A stretch of 64,000 nt of DNA. Source: Gymnorhina tibicen (taxonomy: Eukaryota; Chordata; Aves; Passeriformes; Artamidae). The DNA lies in contig VXAZ01006886.1 of the NCBI GenBank assembly GCA_013399875.1, positions 1,810,107 through 1,874,106 of the forward strand, written 5' to 3'. Shown here piece after piece: positions 26,649-38,497 of this stretch. The notes below the pieces were generated by a model that had not been told where the DNA came from, searched no databases, and worked only from the letters and a program-made list of their open reading frames with translations. Made by a program: the position numbers and the translations under genes. Numbering within the stretch: the stretch's first letter is position 1; each line of letters begins with the position of its first letter.

Positions 26649-26818
26649 ACTTTGTGACAGATTGCCCAATTCTGGTCCGGTGGAGCCGCGGCAGTGGCAG
26701 CGCCTGGCAGTGCAGCCGGTCACCGGCTGGCAGTGATGGTGCTGCTTTGGGACACAGTGGGACAGAAGCTCTGAGTCAGTCCTCCTGCAGGCTGATCCTC
26801 AGTTACAAGGCTCTCTGG
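26649..26818 (+). other. Weak candidate exon, GC-rich, splice-flanked
   Basis: A pyrimidine-rich stretch ending TTCTTCCAG at 26648 and a CTGG|GTAAAG donor after 26818 bracket 170 nt. The segment is clearly GC-richer than its surroundings and carries several CpGs. One frame is open throughout and reads a Ser/Gly/Ala-rich peptide with no recognised domain. There is no ATG in that frame at the beginning, so it could be only an internal coding exon or an exon of a non-coding RNA. A GC-rich pocket with chance splice signals is the main alternative. Confidence 0.15.
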
Positions 26819-29800
26819 GTAAAGTTACCTGGTACCTTCCTCAGAAAGCTCTCTCCTACTTTTGGATGTAGCCAAATGTAGGTGTTCGAGCTGTCAAGTG
26901 GTACCATGTGCAGGTAGTTTTTTCATGCTATGTCTTATCATCAGTTACTCAAGAACTGAGTCATCAGCTGGACACCACCTTCTGTGGTGAAATTTTTTCT
27001 CCACTTTGGAACGTCTTTTCTTCTTTAGGCCTTTAAATCGTGGAATTTTAGACTTGGAAATTTAATGATCTTCTTTCTAAAATGATGCATGTCCTGAACT
27101 GAGAGACAGAAGGTGGGATAGAGTGCCCACAGGAGCCACAGTCCATCTGTATGCTTTTAGCTGTTATTTGGGTGCCTTATTTCTACTCCTCCTTTGTATG
27201 ACACTTATCATATGTTAGTACATTTTACTCAGTGATAAGAAGAATTGGGACATTCAGACTAGAATGATACATTTGAATTAATGAGAATTAGTATCACATT
27301 TAGTGTTTGAATGATTGTTTATTTTTTGTTTTGAATTAAAATTTATTTAGTCAATGCTGTGTTTATAGAAAGTTAACTTAGATATGTATATGTCAATAAT
27401 AGAAAAATGATTCCAGAACAATATGGTCTTTCAAAGAGGTGTAATTTCTTCTTATGTGTGTTAAGTTACACACAGTTTAGAGAATTCTGTGAGTGGACAG
27501 TTTTAAAGCAATGAGTGACTTAAAATTAATATAATGAGAAAGTTTTTGAATCACTTTGAGATGGAAGAATATTTGTGAAAGTAATGGTCAGTTCCTAAGG
27601 TTTTTTTGTGTTACCCTTTTTGATGGGAAAAGTGGTGAAGCCATCTTTTACATCCCTGCAGAGGTGGAGGTGGGAATACATTTGATATCAGAGTTTATCA
27701 GTGCTGGTAACAACGATTAAGAGAATTGTTGCCAGATTGCAAAGTGCTGCTGCAGGCCCACATCCATTTTATATCGTGTTCTGCCTGCACCAGATCAAGA
27801 ATAGTGAGCGATATTAGGAGAGGACCCGAAGATCAGTGCCCATCTCAGGAACTGTGCAGATCTATATTCAATGACATACTTAACTTTGTTATTTCCTCCT
27901 CTGTAATTTCTTTTCTTCTCTGTAATAACAAACATTGTTTAGGGTTTACACTCATTGTTATCTAATGAGCAAAAATTCAGACTTCAAACCTAAATTCACC
28001 AAATTAAGTTAAAGAACAGTATTTTTATTTTTTAAATATTGTAGCCATTCCAGTTTGTGACCGTTTTCCTACTTCTTGCAAATTCTTTCTGATATTGTCT
28101 TTGATAAATATCTGCCATCTTCCTAGTAAAATGTGCAGTAGCTTTCTTTATGTAATTGAGAGCCCTTTAAAACTTATTCTTAATTGCTGAGGGACTGCCT
28201 CTGTGACTTTAAGATATATTGAGATTTATAGTTTTATTACTTTTGCACTTGAATACTGCAGTTTTCTCCTATTTGAAGTGGCAGAGAAATTGGTGAAAAT
28301 ATTTCAATTAATACAAAATGCCACTGCTGGCATTATTACTTGCTTCAAAAGTTGAAGTATGTTCGTGCTATTCTGAAACTTTTTATAATGACTTCTGGTT
28401 CAAGCCTTTTTGCATTTTAAGACTTTTCACTTGACTTACAAAAGACCCTTGTTGGACCTTAAATTTGCATATTTGCATGATTTGTCCATCTATACTTTTT
28501 CAGCCTCGCTTATGTTTTATTGTCAGCTTTGCTCTGTGCCTTCCCTGATGTGCAGCTCTGACTTGATGTGATCAGTTCAGGGTTAGATCTGTATTTAGCT
28601 GTAGGACTACCTTGAATGCAAAGCAGGCTGCATGGTCATCTGCATTATAGCAGGGCCAAGCCAGTGTAACTTCACTAGATTTTATGTTCGTAGCTATTTT
28701 TCATTAGTTGTGTATCAGGTTGACTGCCTGAAATGAGTTTATCATTTTTATTGCCATTGCATTTGTATATTATATTGATCTGTTCCTGTAAAGGGCTGTG
28801 TTTGCTATGGAATGCGCAATGTCCTCCATGCTGTGCGAGGTCAAAAACATCTGTAAAGTGCTCAGCCCCAACGTGGCTAATCTTGAGGATCTGTCATAAT
28901 TTATGTGTCAACACCAAACCAATGTGATCTCCTTTTGCACAACTGGGCTTTGGGAAGGCCGTGAAATGTTGATCGTACACAGGCTCTTCCTCTTTGACCT
29001 GCTCACGTGGGGCTGGTTCTTTTCAGCAACAGCCTGATGAATGGCCAGGAAGAGGCCACAAGTTTATGGAAGTTTTCCTCATATTGTTTTGCCATGGGAA
29101 TATTTTCTTGACTACACAAGATGGAAAAGGAGAGGTAAATTCTTGAGACTGCAAAAGTTCCATGAAGGATTGTCCTTCCATGATCCTTCAGTGACCAAGA
29201 TAATTAGCACTGAGTGTTGCTCAGCTTGAAAGTGACGCTCATTAGCATTAATTGAAAGGCACAAAAAAGAAAATTTATTTCATACCTCAGGAAAAACATA
29301 ACATCAAAAGTTCCACAGATTTTAATTTTCTAGATTTCTGAAAAATCATTTATTTTTTTCAAATAAAAAGTCCAGCAATCTCTTAGACATTCAAGTGTTC
29401 TCAGAAATGGAAACTAGGAATTTTATAGGTCAAGAGATACAGTAAAATCCCCAGCAGTTAGATAGCAGGAATTTAGATGGGTCTCCTGGCCTATCCAGGC
29501 CATTTCTGTGTGTGAGGCACAAATTCACTAACAGGAAAGGGCTAAAAGGTCTGCTGCACTTCCTCCTCGAGTACTCCCTTGTTTGTTCCTCCAGATCATG
29601 GAACACTGGAATAATTGTCTGTTCAAGGCAGCCAGAGCAGCCCTGGATTTGACCTCCAGGATCTCCAAGCTACCCTTAATCTTAGCTGCCACTGTCAGCT
29701 CAGTTCCAAGAAGAAACTTGATGCAGCGTTGTCAAAAATGTTAATATGAAATGAAATAGGACAGCGTAGAACAAAACTTGGAAAAGAAAACAATGTCCTT

Positions 29801-32800
29801 TTGTTTCTACCATCTTCACTCTCTCTGTTAATTCAAAGTAGGTAAGTGTGAATTACCACAACCACCATCAGAAGTATTTATGTATTTATCTTAGGCTTTG
29901 TTTAATAAAGCAATGATATTATACTGTTTAATACATATTCATATTTAGGTACTACCAAATTAGGTCTTCTCATTTGTTTTATTTTCACTGAATGGGAATG
30001 TTATGGATATAAACCCTTTCAACATCAAAAATTCTACAAAACCTGTAGATATATTCATACCTCACCATGTGCTCATACCTTAACTGTTGGAAATAATTCA
30101 GTGAGAGCCCTCTATTAACTCCTTCTTTTAGGAAAAGAGAATCACAACTGGACATCGATAGTGATAGGAGGAAAAAAAAAAGAACTTGGATATTTCTATT
30201 GATAATTTGTCTTAACATAATTTAAGATGGAAGGCACATCTTAAGGTGTTAACACCTCTCAGACCAAGGTCAATTTTGTATTTTAGTAAACGATAAGAGA
30301 CAGACAGGTGATTGTAATGTAATTCCAATCAGCAAGGCTTATGTAGATTAAATAAGGTGCTTCTCTTTGTGAAATGCTTGGTGTTGATTATCATGGCATT
30401 GGCTTATCTGGTGGACTAAGGATTGTGAAGCTCAAACATAAGCTTTTGTATTGGTCATGATGTGATAGAGTTCTGTAAAATATTAAGGTCTGAAGCAGTT
30501 AAACAGAGCATGAGTATTCAACATTTCTAATTATTCTAGGGCTAAGGACCACTTGGTAAAATTATTAAGCTGGTGCAAATCAAACAAAGATTTTTTTTTT
30601 TTCTTTTTTTCAATGTTAAGCTTTGGAGCGATCTGTGGAAGCTGACCTACAAATCAGCTTCAAAAGGTTAGACATCTCTTTTCAGTTAACAAACAATACA
30701 ATCTCTACCTCATATTTTTAAGTATTTTTATTTTGAAAGCAGAAAAGTCTAATTTAGCTAAGTAATAGCAGTAGTTTGCTCTGTTTTCCCCAATCATGAG
30801 GCTCTGGCCACTACACCTTAGCTCATATTCTCCATTTAGTGTTTGGTGTATATTTAAGATGAGACTTAGTTCAGCTAATTAGAAATGACTTTTGTCTTAA
30901 TGTTTCTTCTCTTAGAGGGTGAGCTTAAAGACAGTTGGATCTGTCAAGATGATAAAAATGTCAGTTAAACATTTGAAAGAAAACAAAACTATTGTGAATG
31001 ATTACATTAGGCAATGAAAGGGCTGGATGCCAAATGACAGCAACAAAACAGGTAATGTGTTACTTCAGGATGTCAGAGAATGAAAAATTTGCTATTTCTG
31101 CTACCCAGTTCTTAACATGATTTTCTGCTGACACTATAGTCTAAATTTCAAGAAAAGACTGAAGGAAAAAGATTTGGATCTTTGAAAGTAACCTTACAAA
31201 AAACCTAATTTTTAAAAAAACCAGCATTCCTATTGGTTATCTGTATTTGAAGACTGTAACTTCAGCTAGCGTTGTACCCAAGTGTGAAGAGCTCTTTGCC
31301 AAATCAGCTCAGTTTCTTGCAACAGGCTTATCTTGCTTTGATCTTCACCAGCTCCTCAGAGTGTGATCACAGCTGTTTGGAGATAATGGTCTATGCTATC
31401 TATGCCTTTTGTTGGAAATGCAGTTTACAGCTTGTCTAGGAGAAGGGAACACCTTGTCCCAGCAAGGGATGGATCAGATGGCTGAAGATCACAAAAGGCT
31501 GCCCCGTCATTATGTGCCCAGAGTTTGGCTCCACAGGCTCTGATTGTCAAAAGCAATATATATATTTTTCCTTGATTTATGTGTTTTTAATGGCTTCATC
31601 TTGTGCTTTCACACTGTCTAATTGTATCACGTTCCAAACACAATGTAATGCGATTCACTTTTTTCTGTCTCTGACAAATTAACAATAGAGAAGAGGTATG
31701 GAAAATGCTCTACAGAATAACATATTTACCTTCACTTTCCTAGCTCTCTTTTAAACTTCTGCAGGATTACTTTTGGCTTTCCTTACAACTGAGCAGCTTG
31801 CTCCCTTGAGCCATTTCCTCAGGGAGTTTTCTGTCTTTTACCTTGCTATTTATCATTATTACTTCCTCCACTTGCACTGTTTCTTTCTGCAATTTCTTTT
31901 TCTGTTCCAGTTGTTTTGTATTTCTTTGGTTTAGGGCATTCCTTTTCATTTTCAATTTATTCTTATTTAGATTTACACTGTGTAGATTCAATTATCTTTG
32001 CCAGAAATGGCAATATTTTATGATATGCTCACTTTTTTTTCCTTGAAGATTATTCACATTAATCCCCATAGTTCCAGTCTCAAGTGACTAATGTTTTGAT
32101 CAGTTATTCATTATGCTTTTATTTTCTCTTTCACAGTCTCTATCATTCTGGTTTGATTAGTTTCTTTGTATATATTTGTTTTGTTTTCTATTTACCCCCT
32201 TCTGTCTACACCTCTCTTGCATGCTCAGTTATCTCTTTAAAATGCACAAAGTAAAATTACTGACCTGTAGCTTTAAAAAAAAAAAGTATCCCAGATGGTA
32301 ACCAATTATAAACTCCAAAGTTGGCAGCTGTTAACAGGACCAAAATGCCTTCTGCTCTTGTCTGCAGTTTGACACCTCTAAGTGCAGACTGATTTGCCAG
32401 ACAGGCAAATACTTAATGAAATTGCTGCTTGAAGTTTTCTCTGTCTCTGAAACATAAAAACCTTTTGGAGGCTTGGGGGGACACATTTTAAAACGTGAAC
32501 TAATTACAATGTTTTTAAAAAGGACTTTTTTGATGCTGTCATGTGTTACTAAATTCATATCAACAAGGATGTCCAAATACATGAGAAGTAATCAAGCACT
32601 TACTGAAACTTGATGAGTTCTGTAGCCTTTTCTCAATGGGTCCTGCAGCAGCTGTACCATTATTGATTGCTGCACTAAGTAGTTTTTAAATGTTTGGTGT
32701 CAACATTGCAGACCTCATGATTTATGAATTGCCATTTTCTTTGTCCTTCATTTGTACCTGTTCGGATTTTTGCAGCAAGGAAACTGAATAATTAAAATTA

Positions 32801-33666
32801 TTCCGTTTGTTTTAAGTCACTCAAAAATTGGTTCTGAAAGAATCCAGATTTTATGTTCGTTTGTGCCGGAACATCTTGTAGGCTGATATAGCTCACAGAA
32901 TTTGCTGCCTTTTATTTTTGGTCTGGGTTTCTCATTTCCTCTTGGTTTTTCTTCAAGCTACACAAGTAGTCATCTATATAATTTTTACTTCTTGCCAAAC
33001 CAGATATTATTACAGTTTTTCTCTCTGTACTGTAGCAGAATTTCACTGTTGTGTTAGATGCAGGAGTCCTGCATGTCTGGAAATTTCTCTGTGCATTTTC
33101 TCCCTGAATGAACAAAGACCCTGTTTTCAATTTGATTAGAAAGGATTAATAAATGGGAGTGGAATTTTTAGTGACAGATGCAGCAAAAGATGATGATGAG
33201 AGGTTTCTTTTATTTTTCTTTACATGAAGGCAAGGTGACAAATCTCTTATTTCTAGCAGAATGCCAGTCAGTGATGAGTTTTCAGAACTGTTTGTGATCA
33301 GTGGTATCAGAAACCCCGAGAAGTGTTAGAGTGCAGTCAAAATTGTAATGATTGACATGCAGTTGACATATTCTGAAGGAGTTACTAAACTGTAAAATAA
33401 ATTCTTTGTGCAGTACCATGATTATTGCACCATTGTTTCTTAGTATGAAAGCCTGTTGTCAAAGTTTTATGTCTATCCTCAGACAGCAAAAGGAATAGAA
33501 AGATTTCCAGAAGCATCCACAGAATTTTTCGCTTATTTCCTCAAAGTAATTAACAGTATTTAAGCATGTGAATTCTCCTGAGTTCTGTTTTCCTTCAGGT
33601 CAGTAGGAACTATCCATGTGCTTCAATTTCTTGCTGGAAAAGGGCTACATGCTTAGATTCCCAAAA
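26819..33666. other. AT-rich non-coding DNA
   Basis: No gene or transposon recognised. It includes the tandem octamers at 28463-28478, a nested imperfect palindrome around 29161-29190 (TGAAGGAT and ATCCTTCA arms), a T12 tract at 30591-30602 and a pyrimidine-rich stretch at about 31770-31990. The open frames over the last stretch are biased by composition (Phe/Leu/Ser on one strand, Lys/Glu/Asn on the other). Confidence 0.55.
28463..28478 (+). promoter_or_regulatory. Two abutting POU octamer motifs
   Basis: ATTTGCAT occurs twice back to back at 28463-28470 and 28471-28478. The octamer is the consensus site of POU-domain factors (Oct1, Oct4, Brn families). Head-to-tail octamers with no spacing could bind POU proteins cooperatively, but no promoter or gene is visible nearby, so function is inferred only from the motif. 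Confidence 0.35.
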
Positions 33667-33840
33667 TGGAATGGGCACCGTCTGCCCGGGGCGTGGTGGA
33701 GCCACCACCCCTGGATGTGTTTAAAAACAGATTGGGTGTGGCACTCAGTGCTGTGGTTTAGTTGAGGTGGTGTTAGGGCATGGGTTAGACTCGGTGACCT
33801 TGAAGGTCTCTTCCAACCTAGTGATTCGTGATTCTGTGAT
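33667..33840 (+). mobile_element. CR1 LINE, 3' end
   Basis: About 174 bp of a CR1 3' end in sense orientation. It opens with the TGCCCGGGG...GTGGTGGAGCCACCACCCCT phrase. It continues through GATTGGGTGTGGCACTCAGT and GAAGGTCTCTTCCAACCTA, and closes with the degenerate octamer tail ATTCGTGATTCTGTGATT. The order and spacing match the CR1 3' UTR as known from chicken and other birds. The sequence differs clearly from the 12208 copy, so it belongs to another CR1 subfamily. Loss of one octamer base suggests moderate age. Confidence 0.93.
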
Positions 33841-36800
33841 TTAATTATGTATGGGTGGGTGCCTAGATTGGATATCTGACCTACGTTTGCTCATCATGGA
33901 TGTATTTCAGTTGATTGTGATAACTAGAGAAAATATTTTTCAGATTAAATATCATATACTTTTGAAAGGTTTGTTTCCTTTCATTCTATGTTTAACAACA
34001 CAGCTGAAAATAAAGTCATTTATTCATGCAAGGCCTTCACATTGCTGGACATATTTACAAGTACTCAGTGGCAGGAGGATTCTAGAATTGGACAGATGTT
34101 ATACTAAAAGTGGATTGTTGATCAAGAATCAAATTTAATGTATGCTCTTTTGGGTGATTTTTCCAAATTAAAACATTTGTTACTTTAGAGTTCAGTTACC
34201 CAAGGGACAAATAATCAGTCAATTTCCATCTTGGTGGTTTCAATTTCTTTTGTATCAATCTTTCTGCTTTCTCCAGTTATTAAGTAAATGGATGGTTTTC
34301 ATACAACCACTTACAATACCTAAATACACAACTGCTCCAAATAATTGTCATTTGCTGTGAGGACTCTTGTGAAAAAGAGGTCTAGAAATGAACTGTACCA
34401 AATAACTAAGAAAATGATTCCTCGGCTTTCCTCCTTCAGTTATACCTTGAATAGTGAGGATAGGGTGCTGGTTGTTTGCCCAGCCTTAATACTTGTAAAG
34501 CAAAATTTGTGAAGCTTTATGACTGCAGTACTCATATTAGGGATAACTTTTCTTTAAGGTTGTTTTTTAAAACCTAGATGTCTTCTTGGGTCAGAAAAAC
34601 ATTGTTAAAGTCTATTTGAAAAAGTAATCTGTTGCTTATGACTGCTTATTTTCTCTTAGAAATAATGGATCACTGACTACTTTTAGATTACTTTTGAGTC
34701 ATGCACTCTTTGAAATACAAAAGGCAGAACTAGTGCCTCTTGTTTTGATTTAAAGCAGCCTCCAACCTTTAGAGAGAGATTGGTGGTCCTTCTTGAACTA
34801 GTCTGTGTTGCTCAGTCCTGGCACAATTCCCAATCTGCAAACTGCACTGTCACTGTGCAGATAAGATTTTTCAGAAGATGTTAAAGGAATTAAATGCCCT
34901 CTTCCTCCTTGCACTGAATTACACAGAATTTTAGGTGCCTTATGCTTCTTTGGAAATAAATTGATGTTAATACTAAGTTCTGTAACACCATTTCGCATCC
35001 TTGAGATAAATGTGAATGTGAAATTCACACCAGAACATAGGGTTTAATTTTTACCCCAGCTAGCATTTAGTTCTCAAAATTCCAGTATGATGGTCTTCCC
35101 TGTCCTTAGATTTTTCAAAGTCAGTGTTTCCTAGCTCAGGTTTGTTATTCTTTTTCTTACAGAGTCAGAGCAGTCTAGCTGAGGACTGATCTACCTCAAA
35201 GCCCCCTCTTGTCTTGTAGATGGCTAAGAAAAACTTTCTGAATTTGCTGAAATTTAGCATCTTGACTAAGACTTAGCAACTAACAGCACACAGAAGATCC
35301 CAGACAGACACTGTTCTGAACAACTGGATCATGACTCTTCCTTCATTTTCTCATTGCCTTTGTTTCTATGGCTCAGACGTTCCGTGTCTAACCAGGGTCT
35401 GATATGAAAATTACATAAGGGTTTTTTCCAAAGTCCATACTCCCCTTGTCCATAACCAGAGACTACTGCCTGGGTCACACATATGATCCACACCAGAATT
35501 TAAAATCATATATTGTCTTCTAAAGTCCATATTCAAAAGAAGATTCTGTGTATTAAAACCCTTTCAGATTGACTTTTTATTTCTTATTTCAGCCTTTCTT
35601 TTTTCAGTTAAGCATGACTTCTGTAGTTTTTCTAGTGAATACGTAAACGTTTTTGAAGGCTTTGCTAATACGTACATAGAAGTCAAGTACCTTTGGGAAA
35701 GGCACTTAAGCATATAAATGTCTGTCTCTCTCTTTTTTGAGTGCCACCAGGCAACCTTCATATTGCTGACCTGCTTCCCTTTGTTCTTGATGCAGATCCT
35801 ATTTGAGTCACAATGTCTAGCCCTGCAGATAATTAGTTTATATATTTCTGGGCAGCTAATGAATTCTTCAAGATGACAAAAGGTTTAGAACTTTAAAAAA
35901 AGAAGCTTCAGGAACATTTCCCAGCATGCCTTTATGTGTTTGATAGTACCAAATAAAATCCAAATAACTTGAGGCATTCTTTAGTTTGTTTGATATGTCA
36001 GAAAACCATAGCAATAAACCCAGGGGTGAAAAGAATCAGGACAGTAAAAAGATAGAATTACTGGGAAAGAATAAAAAGCCCAGTTTCTAACCAGGTTTCC
36101 TTCCTGGAGGAAAAAACAGAAAGAAATTAGCTATGATGAGAACAGAAGGAAGAGTGAAGAACCATATCCCAATATTCAAATAATTATTTGCATTTGAGCA
36201 TATTGTATTGTGCACCTTTGCATCTCAGTAGTTTGCAGAAGCTACTTATAAAAAAAACCCAACTGTAGCAAAAAGGATTCTCTGCTCGTGGCAGTTTTGC
36301 AGAGCCCTATCAGCTTTAGTGCATCTGGGCCTGTTTACATTGTAAAGCATTTGCAGTAAGACTGATGCATTATGTCCCTCCAAGATAGCACGGCACAAAC
36401 TTAAGCTTCAGGACTTGGCAGGAGCATACAACACAATTACCGATGCTCAGCTTTCAGCAATTAAAGCCACACTCCTGCCTCCAGCAAGTACTATGATGTA
36501 CCCTGCTGTTTTCCCTTATAAATTAGTGTTAATTAGCAGCCTTGCCCTTCAGCTGTCTTCTTCAAAAGCCAGAAGCAGGATAGGTGAAGTACTTCAATTT
36601 TGCCTTCCCCCCGCCCCGGATAGCAAAAATGTAGGGCTTTACTGCAAACTCTGAATGAATATTCATCATCTTTGTTTTGCAGCTTTCACTTATCCTTAGG
36701 TGTAAAAAGTCCCATATCAGTTCCAACAGTGTTACAAACTTTTCTGGCTGCCTAACTTTGTCATTTTCCCAATTGCTTTTAGATTGGCTAGTTTTTTAGG

Positions 36801-36934
36801 TTTTCTTGAGAGAAGTGAAACAAAGTATATTGTTTAGCTGTCCAAATATTTAGCTTCAAACTGCTGTGAGACAGTGCTGCAAAATCTCTTTGTTGTGCTT
36901 GAGCTGAGCTGCCTGAGGAGAGCTTGTTCTCCCC
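33841..36934. other. Non-coding DNA
   Basis: No gene or repeat recognised. The open frame at 33851-34138 begins just after the CR1 tail and is AT-rich with no domain resemblance. Confidence 0.55.
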
Positions 36935-37042
36935 AGCTGGGGCAGGAGCATCAAGTAACAGGATGCACCTGGGGCACCCCAGCTGGGATGGGAACAGTGA
37001 TAATGGGATGCACCTGGCAGAGCTGGGGCTGATGGGAGCAGG
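36935..37042 (+). repeat. GC-rich degenerate tandem repeat, about 2.5 units
   Basis: Units of about 40-46 bp start with AGCTGGG at 36935, 36981 and 37021. The first two carry an identical GGATGCACCTGG string (36961 and 37006). Each full unit therefore has a CACCTG E-box, the core recognised by ZEB and Snail-type factors. The array is diverged and short, and looks like a decayed minisatellite. The 88- and 90-codon open frames on the minus strand here reflect the repeat. Confidence 0.6.
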
Positions 37043-37397
37043 AGCTCCACACACACGGGAAGGTCACAGGAGAGGTGTTCTTGCAGGGAGCTGCTGAGAA
37101 ACGAGGAAGGTAGGCAACAATTCCACAAAATACAACAAAATATCTACTTTAGGGAATGTTATGATGTTTTTAGATTGAAAGGGTTTAGAACATGTGTTTC
37201 TTCAGAAAAATTGTGACCACAATGAGTGCAAGAGAGCTGACAGCAGCTTTGGTGACCAAGGAACAACTGAGAAAGGAAGATAGTTGTTTCCTGTGTGGTA
37301 AGGTAGCACTGGCAATTGCACAGATATCCATCAATTGGTTGCAGTGTTTGTGTTCATTTTCAGGTTTCACTGTTGCCATAATACGTGAGAAATAACA

Positions 37398-38045
37398 TTA
37401 ATTTCTCACTCCATTAGCTGGAAAAATGTGAGAAATAAAAGCAAGGTGCTTGAACGGGAAATGTCCTCTTTTAACTTGCCTTCCAGAACCTTCTGTTACT
37501 GATTCAGTTTTATGTTTTATATCTGTATTAAGGATATGTCTCCTTCTTTTGATAAGGTTTATTGTTTGCAGTGTCTTATTGACACCATCATGCTGCATTT
37601 TATTCTTGTTTCTTGAATTCCTCAAACTGTGATACTTTTCACTAGAAAGTGCTTTATCAGCTTCTCCCAGAGTATAGATTTTTTTTTTCTTGAAATACTT
37701 AGTGCTTTCAGTGCCTGAGGCTGCGGCAGCAGCTTCCTGAGTCACTAACACGGGGCGCGTGCTCAGCTCCCGAGGGAGCGGCCGCAAAAGCCACTCTGGC
37801 AGTGTCACAGCCGTAAGGGAACGAGAAATGCTGGCCAGGGCCGTAGAAACGTGGCAGACTGCTAATAAGCATGAAGAACATTTAGAGACAGGGTTGAGAT
37901 CCGAAATGTCTCGGCCGCCAGGACATAAAGAGCCTTTCCTGATTAGCTGGCAGAAGGCACCTGAGCTCTGCCCAGCTCCCAATGGTGTGGGTGGAGTTGC
38001 TGAGGGGAATGGGGTTACTGGTGTCTGAATTACTGCTGCTCTCAC
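37398..38045 (-). other. 215-codon open frame, probably non-coding
   Basis: This is the longest stop-free frame in the window. It begins with GTG, not ATG. The first in-frame ATG comes at about codon 150, so at most 66 residues could be translated conventionally from within it. The upstream two thirds overlie the CpG-dense patch at 37724-37918, where stop codons are rarer. The product would be Ser/Thr/Pro-rich at first, then a lysine run and a basic tail, with no domain, signal peptide or repeat that I recognise. An internal exon is possible only if splice sites are found. A chance frame in a CpG-rich patch is more likely. Confidence 0.15.
37724..37918. promoter_or_regulatory. CpG-dense patch with NotI site
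   Basis: I count 14 CpG dinucleotides in about 195 bp, against a CpG-poor background. The patch includes a perfect GCGGCCGC at 37778-37785, a sequence that in vertebrates is typical of unmethylated CpG islands. A consensus AP-1 site TGAGTCA lies at 37738-37744. It is shorter than a classic CpG island. It could be an enhancer or a promoter of a transcript running in either direction. It could also be GC-biased conversion without function. Confidence 0.35.
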
Positions 38046-38434
38046 CGAGCTGGGGAACTGCGGCTGTGCTTGTAGCCCATGCTAATTATGAAAACATACA
38101 TGCAAGTTTGAGGAGTTTCAACAAGCTTTAATCCTGTGCAAAATTCATAAAGATTTAAATCTAATGCATTTTATTTGACAAATACATGAGGAAAACAAGC
38201 TTTATTGCAAGTGATTGTAATGGAGGTATTTCCCAGCTGCTGTTATCAATGCGATTTGCTTCACCTAGTTTAGATTATAATCCTAGTTTTTTGATAATTA
38301 AGGTTGTTTTCTGCATTTGGTGAGGGATGCTTGAGTTATATCAACGTCTTTAGTTACACGTCTTATAGATGGGTCAGCCTCCAGAAGTGAATACCTACTG
38401 AATGCAGAGGTAGCCAAGGTGAAGAGCTCTGATT
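38046..38434. other. Non-coding DNA, enhancer-like texture
   Basis: After the CpG patch, the 38220-38300 stretch carries CAGCTGCTG, GATTATAATCC (a palindromic pair of bicoid-type TAATC cores) and GATAATTA. This is suggestive of a regulatory element but unproved. Confidence 0.25.
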
Positions 38435-38497
38435 AGGTACTAGCTTTTACTAATATCTAACCAGATATTTAGGTAAGTAAGCTTTTACTTACCTAAA
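38435..38497. repeat. Cluster of palindromes with mirror-image splice-donor motifs
   Basis: Three inverted repeats follow one another. The first is an imperfect GGTACTAGCTTTTACTAA hairpin at about 38437-38454. The second has arms AATATCT/AGATATT (38452-38458 and 38463-38469). The third has perfect 13-bp arms TTTAGGTAAGTAA (38468-38480) and TTACTTACCTAAA (38485-38497) around GCTT. Both arms of the last contain AG|GTAAGTA, the ideal 5' splice-site sequence, so it reads as a donor on either strand. The cluster could be a small palindromic transposon end or a cruciform-prone site. Confidence 0.8.

Noticed and set aside
29161..29190. Imperfect palindrome CATGAAGGAT...ATCCTTCA
   Set aside because: 8-bp arms with a 12-nt spacer are expected by chance several times in 64 kb.
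31767..32046. Lys/Glu-rich and Phe/Ser-rich frames on opposite strands
   Set aside because: Both arise from the pyrimidine-rich tract and mirror each other. This is composition bias, not coding.
36788..37128. 88- and 90-codon - strand frames, rich in Pro/Ser/Cys
   Set aside because: They overlap each other in two frames across the degenerate minisatellite, so repeat composition explains them.
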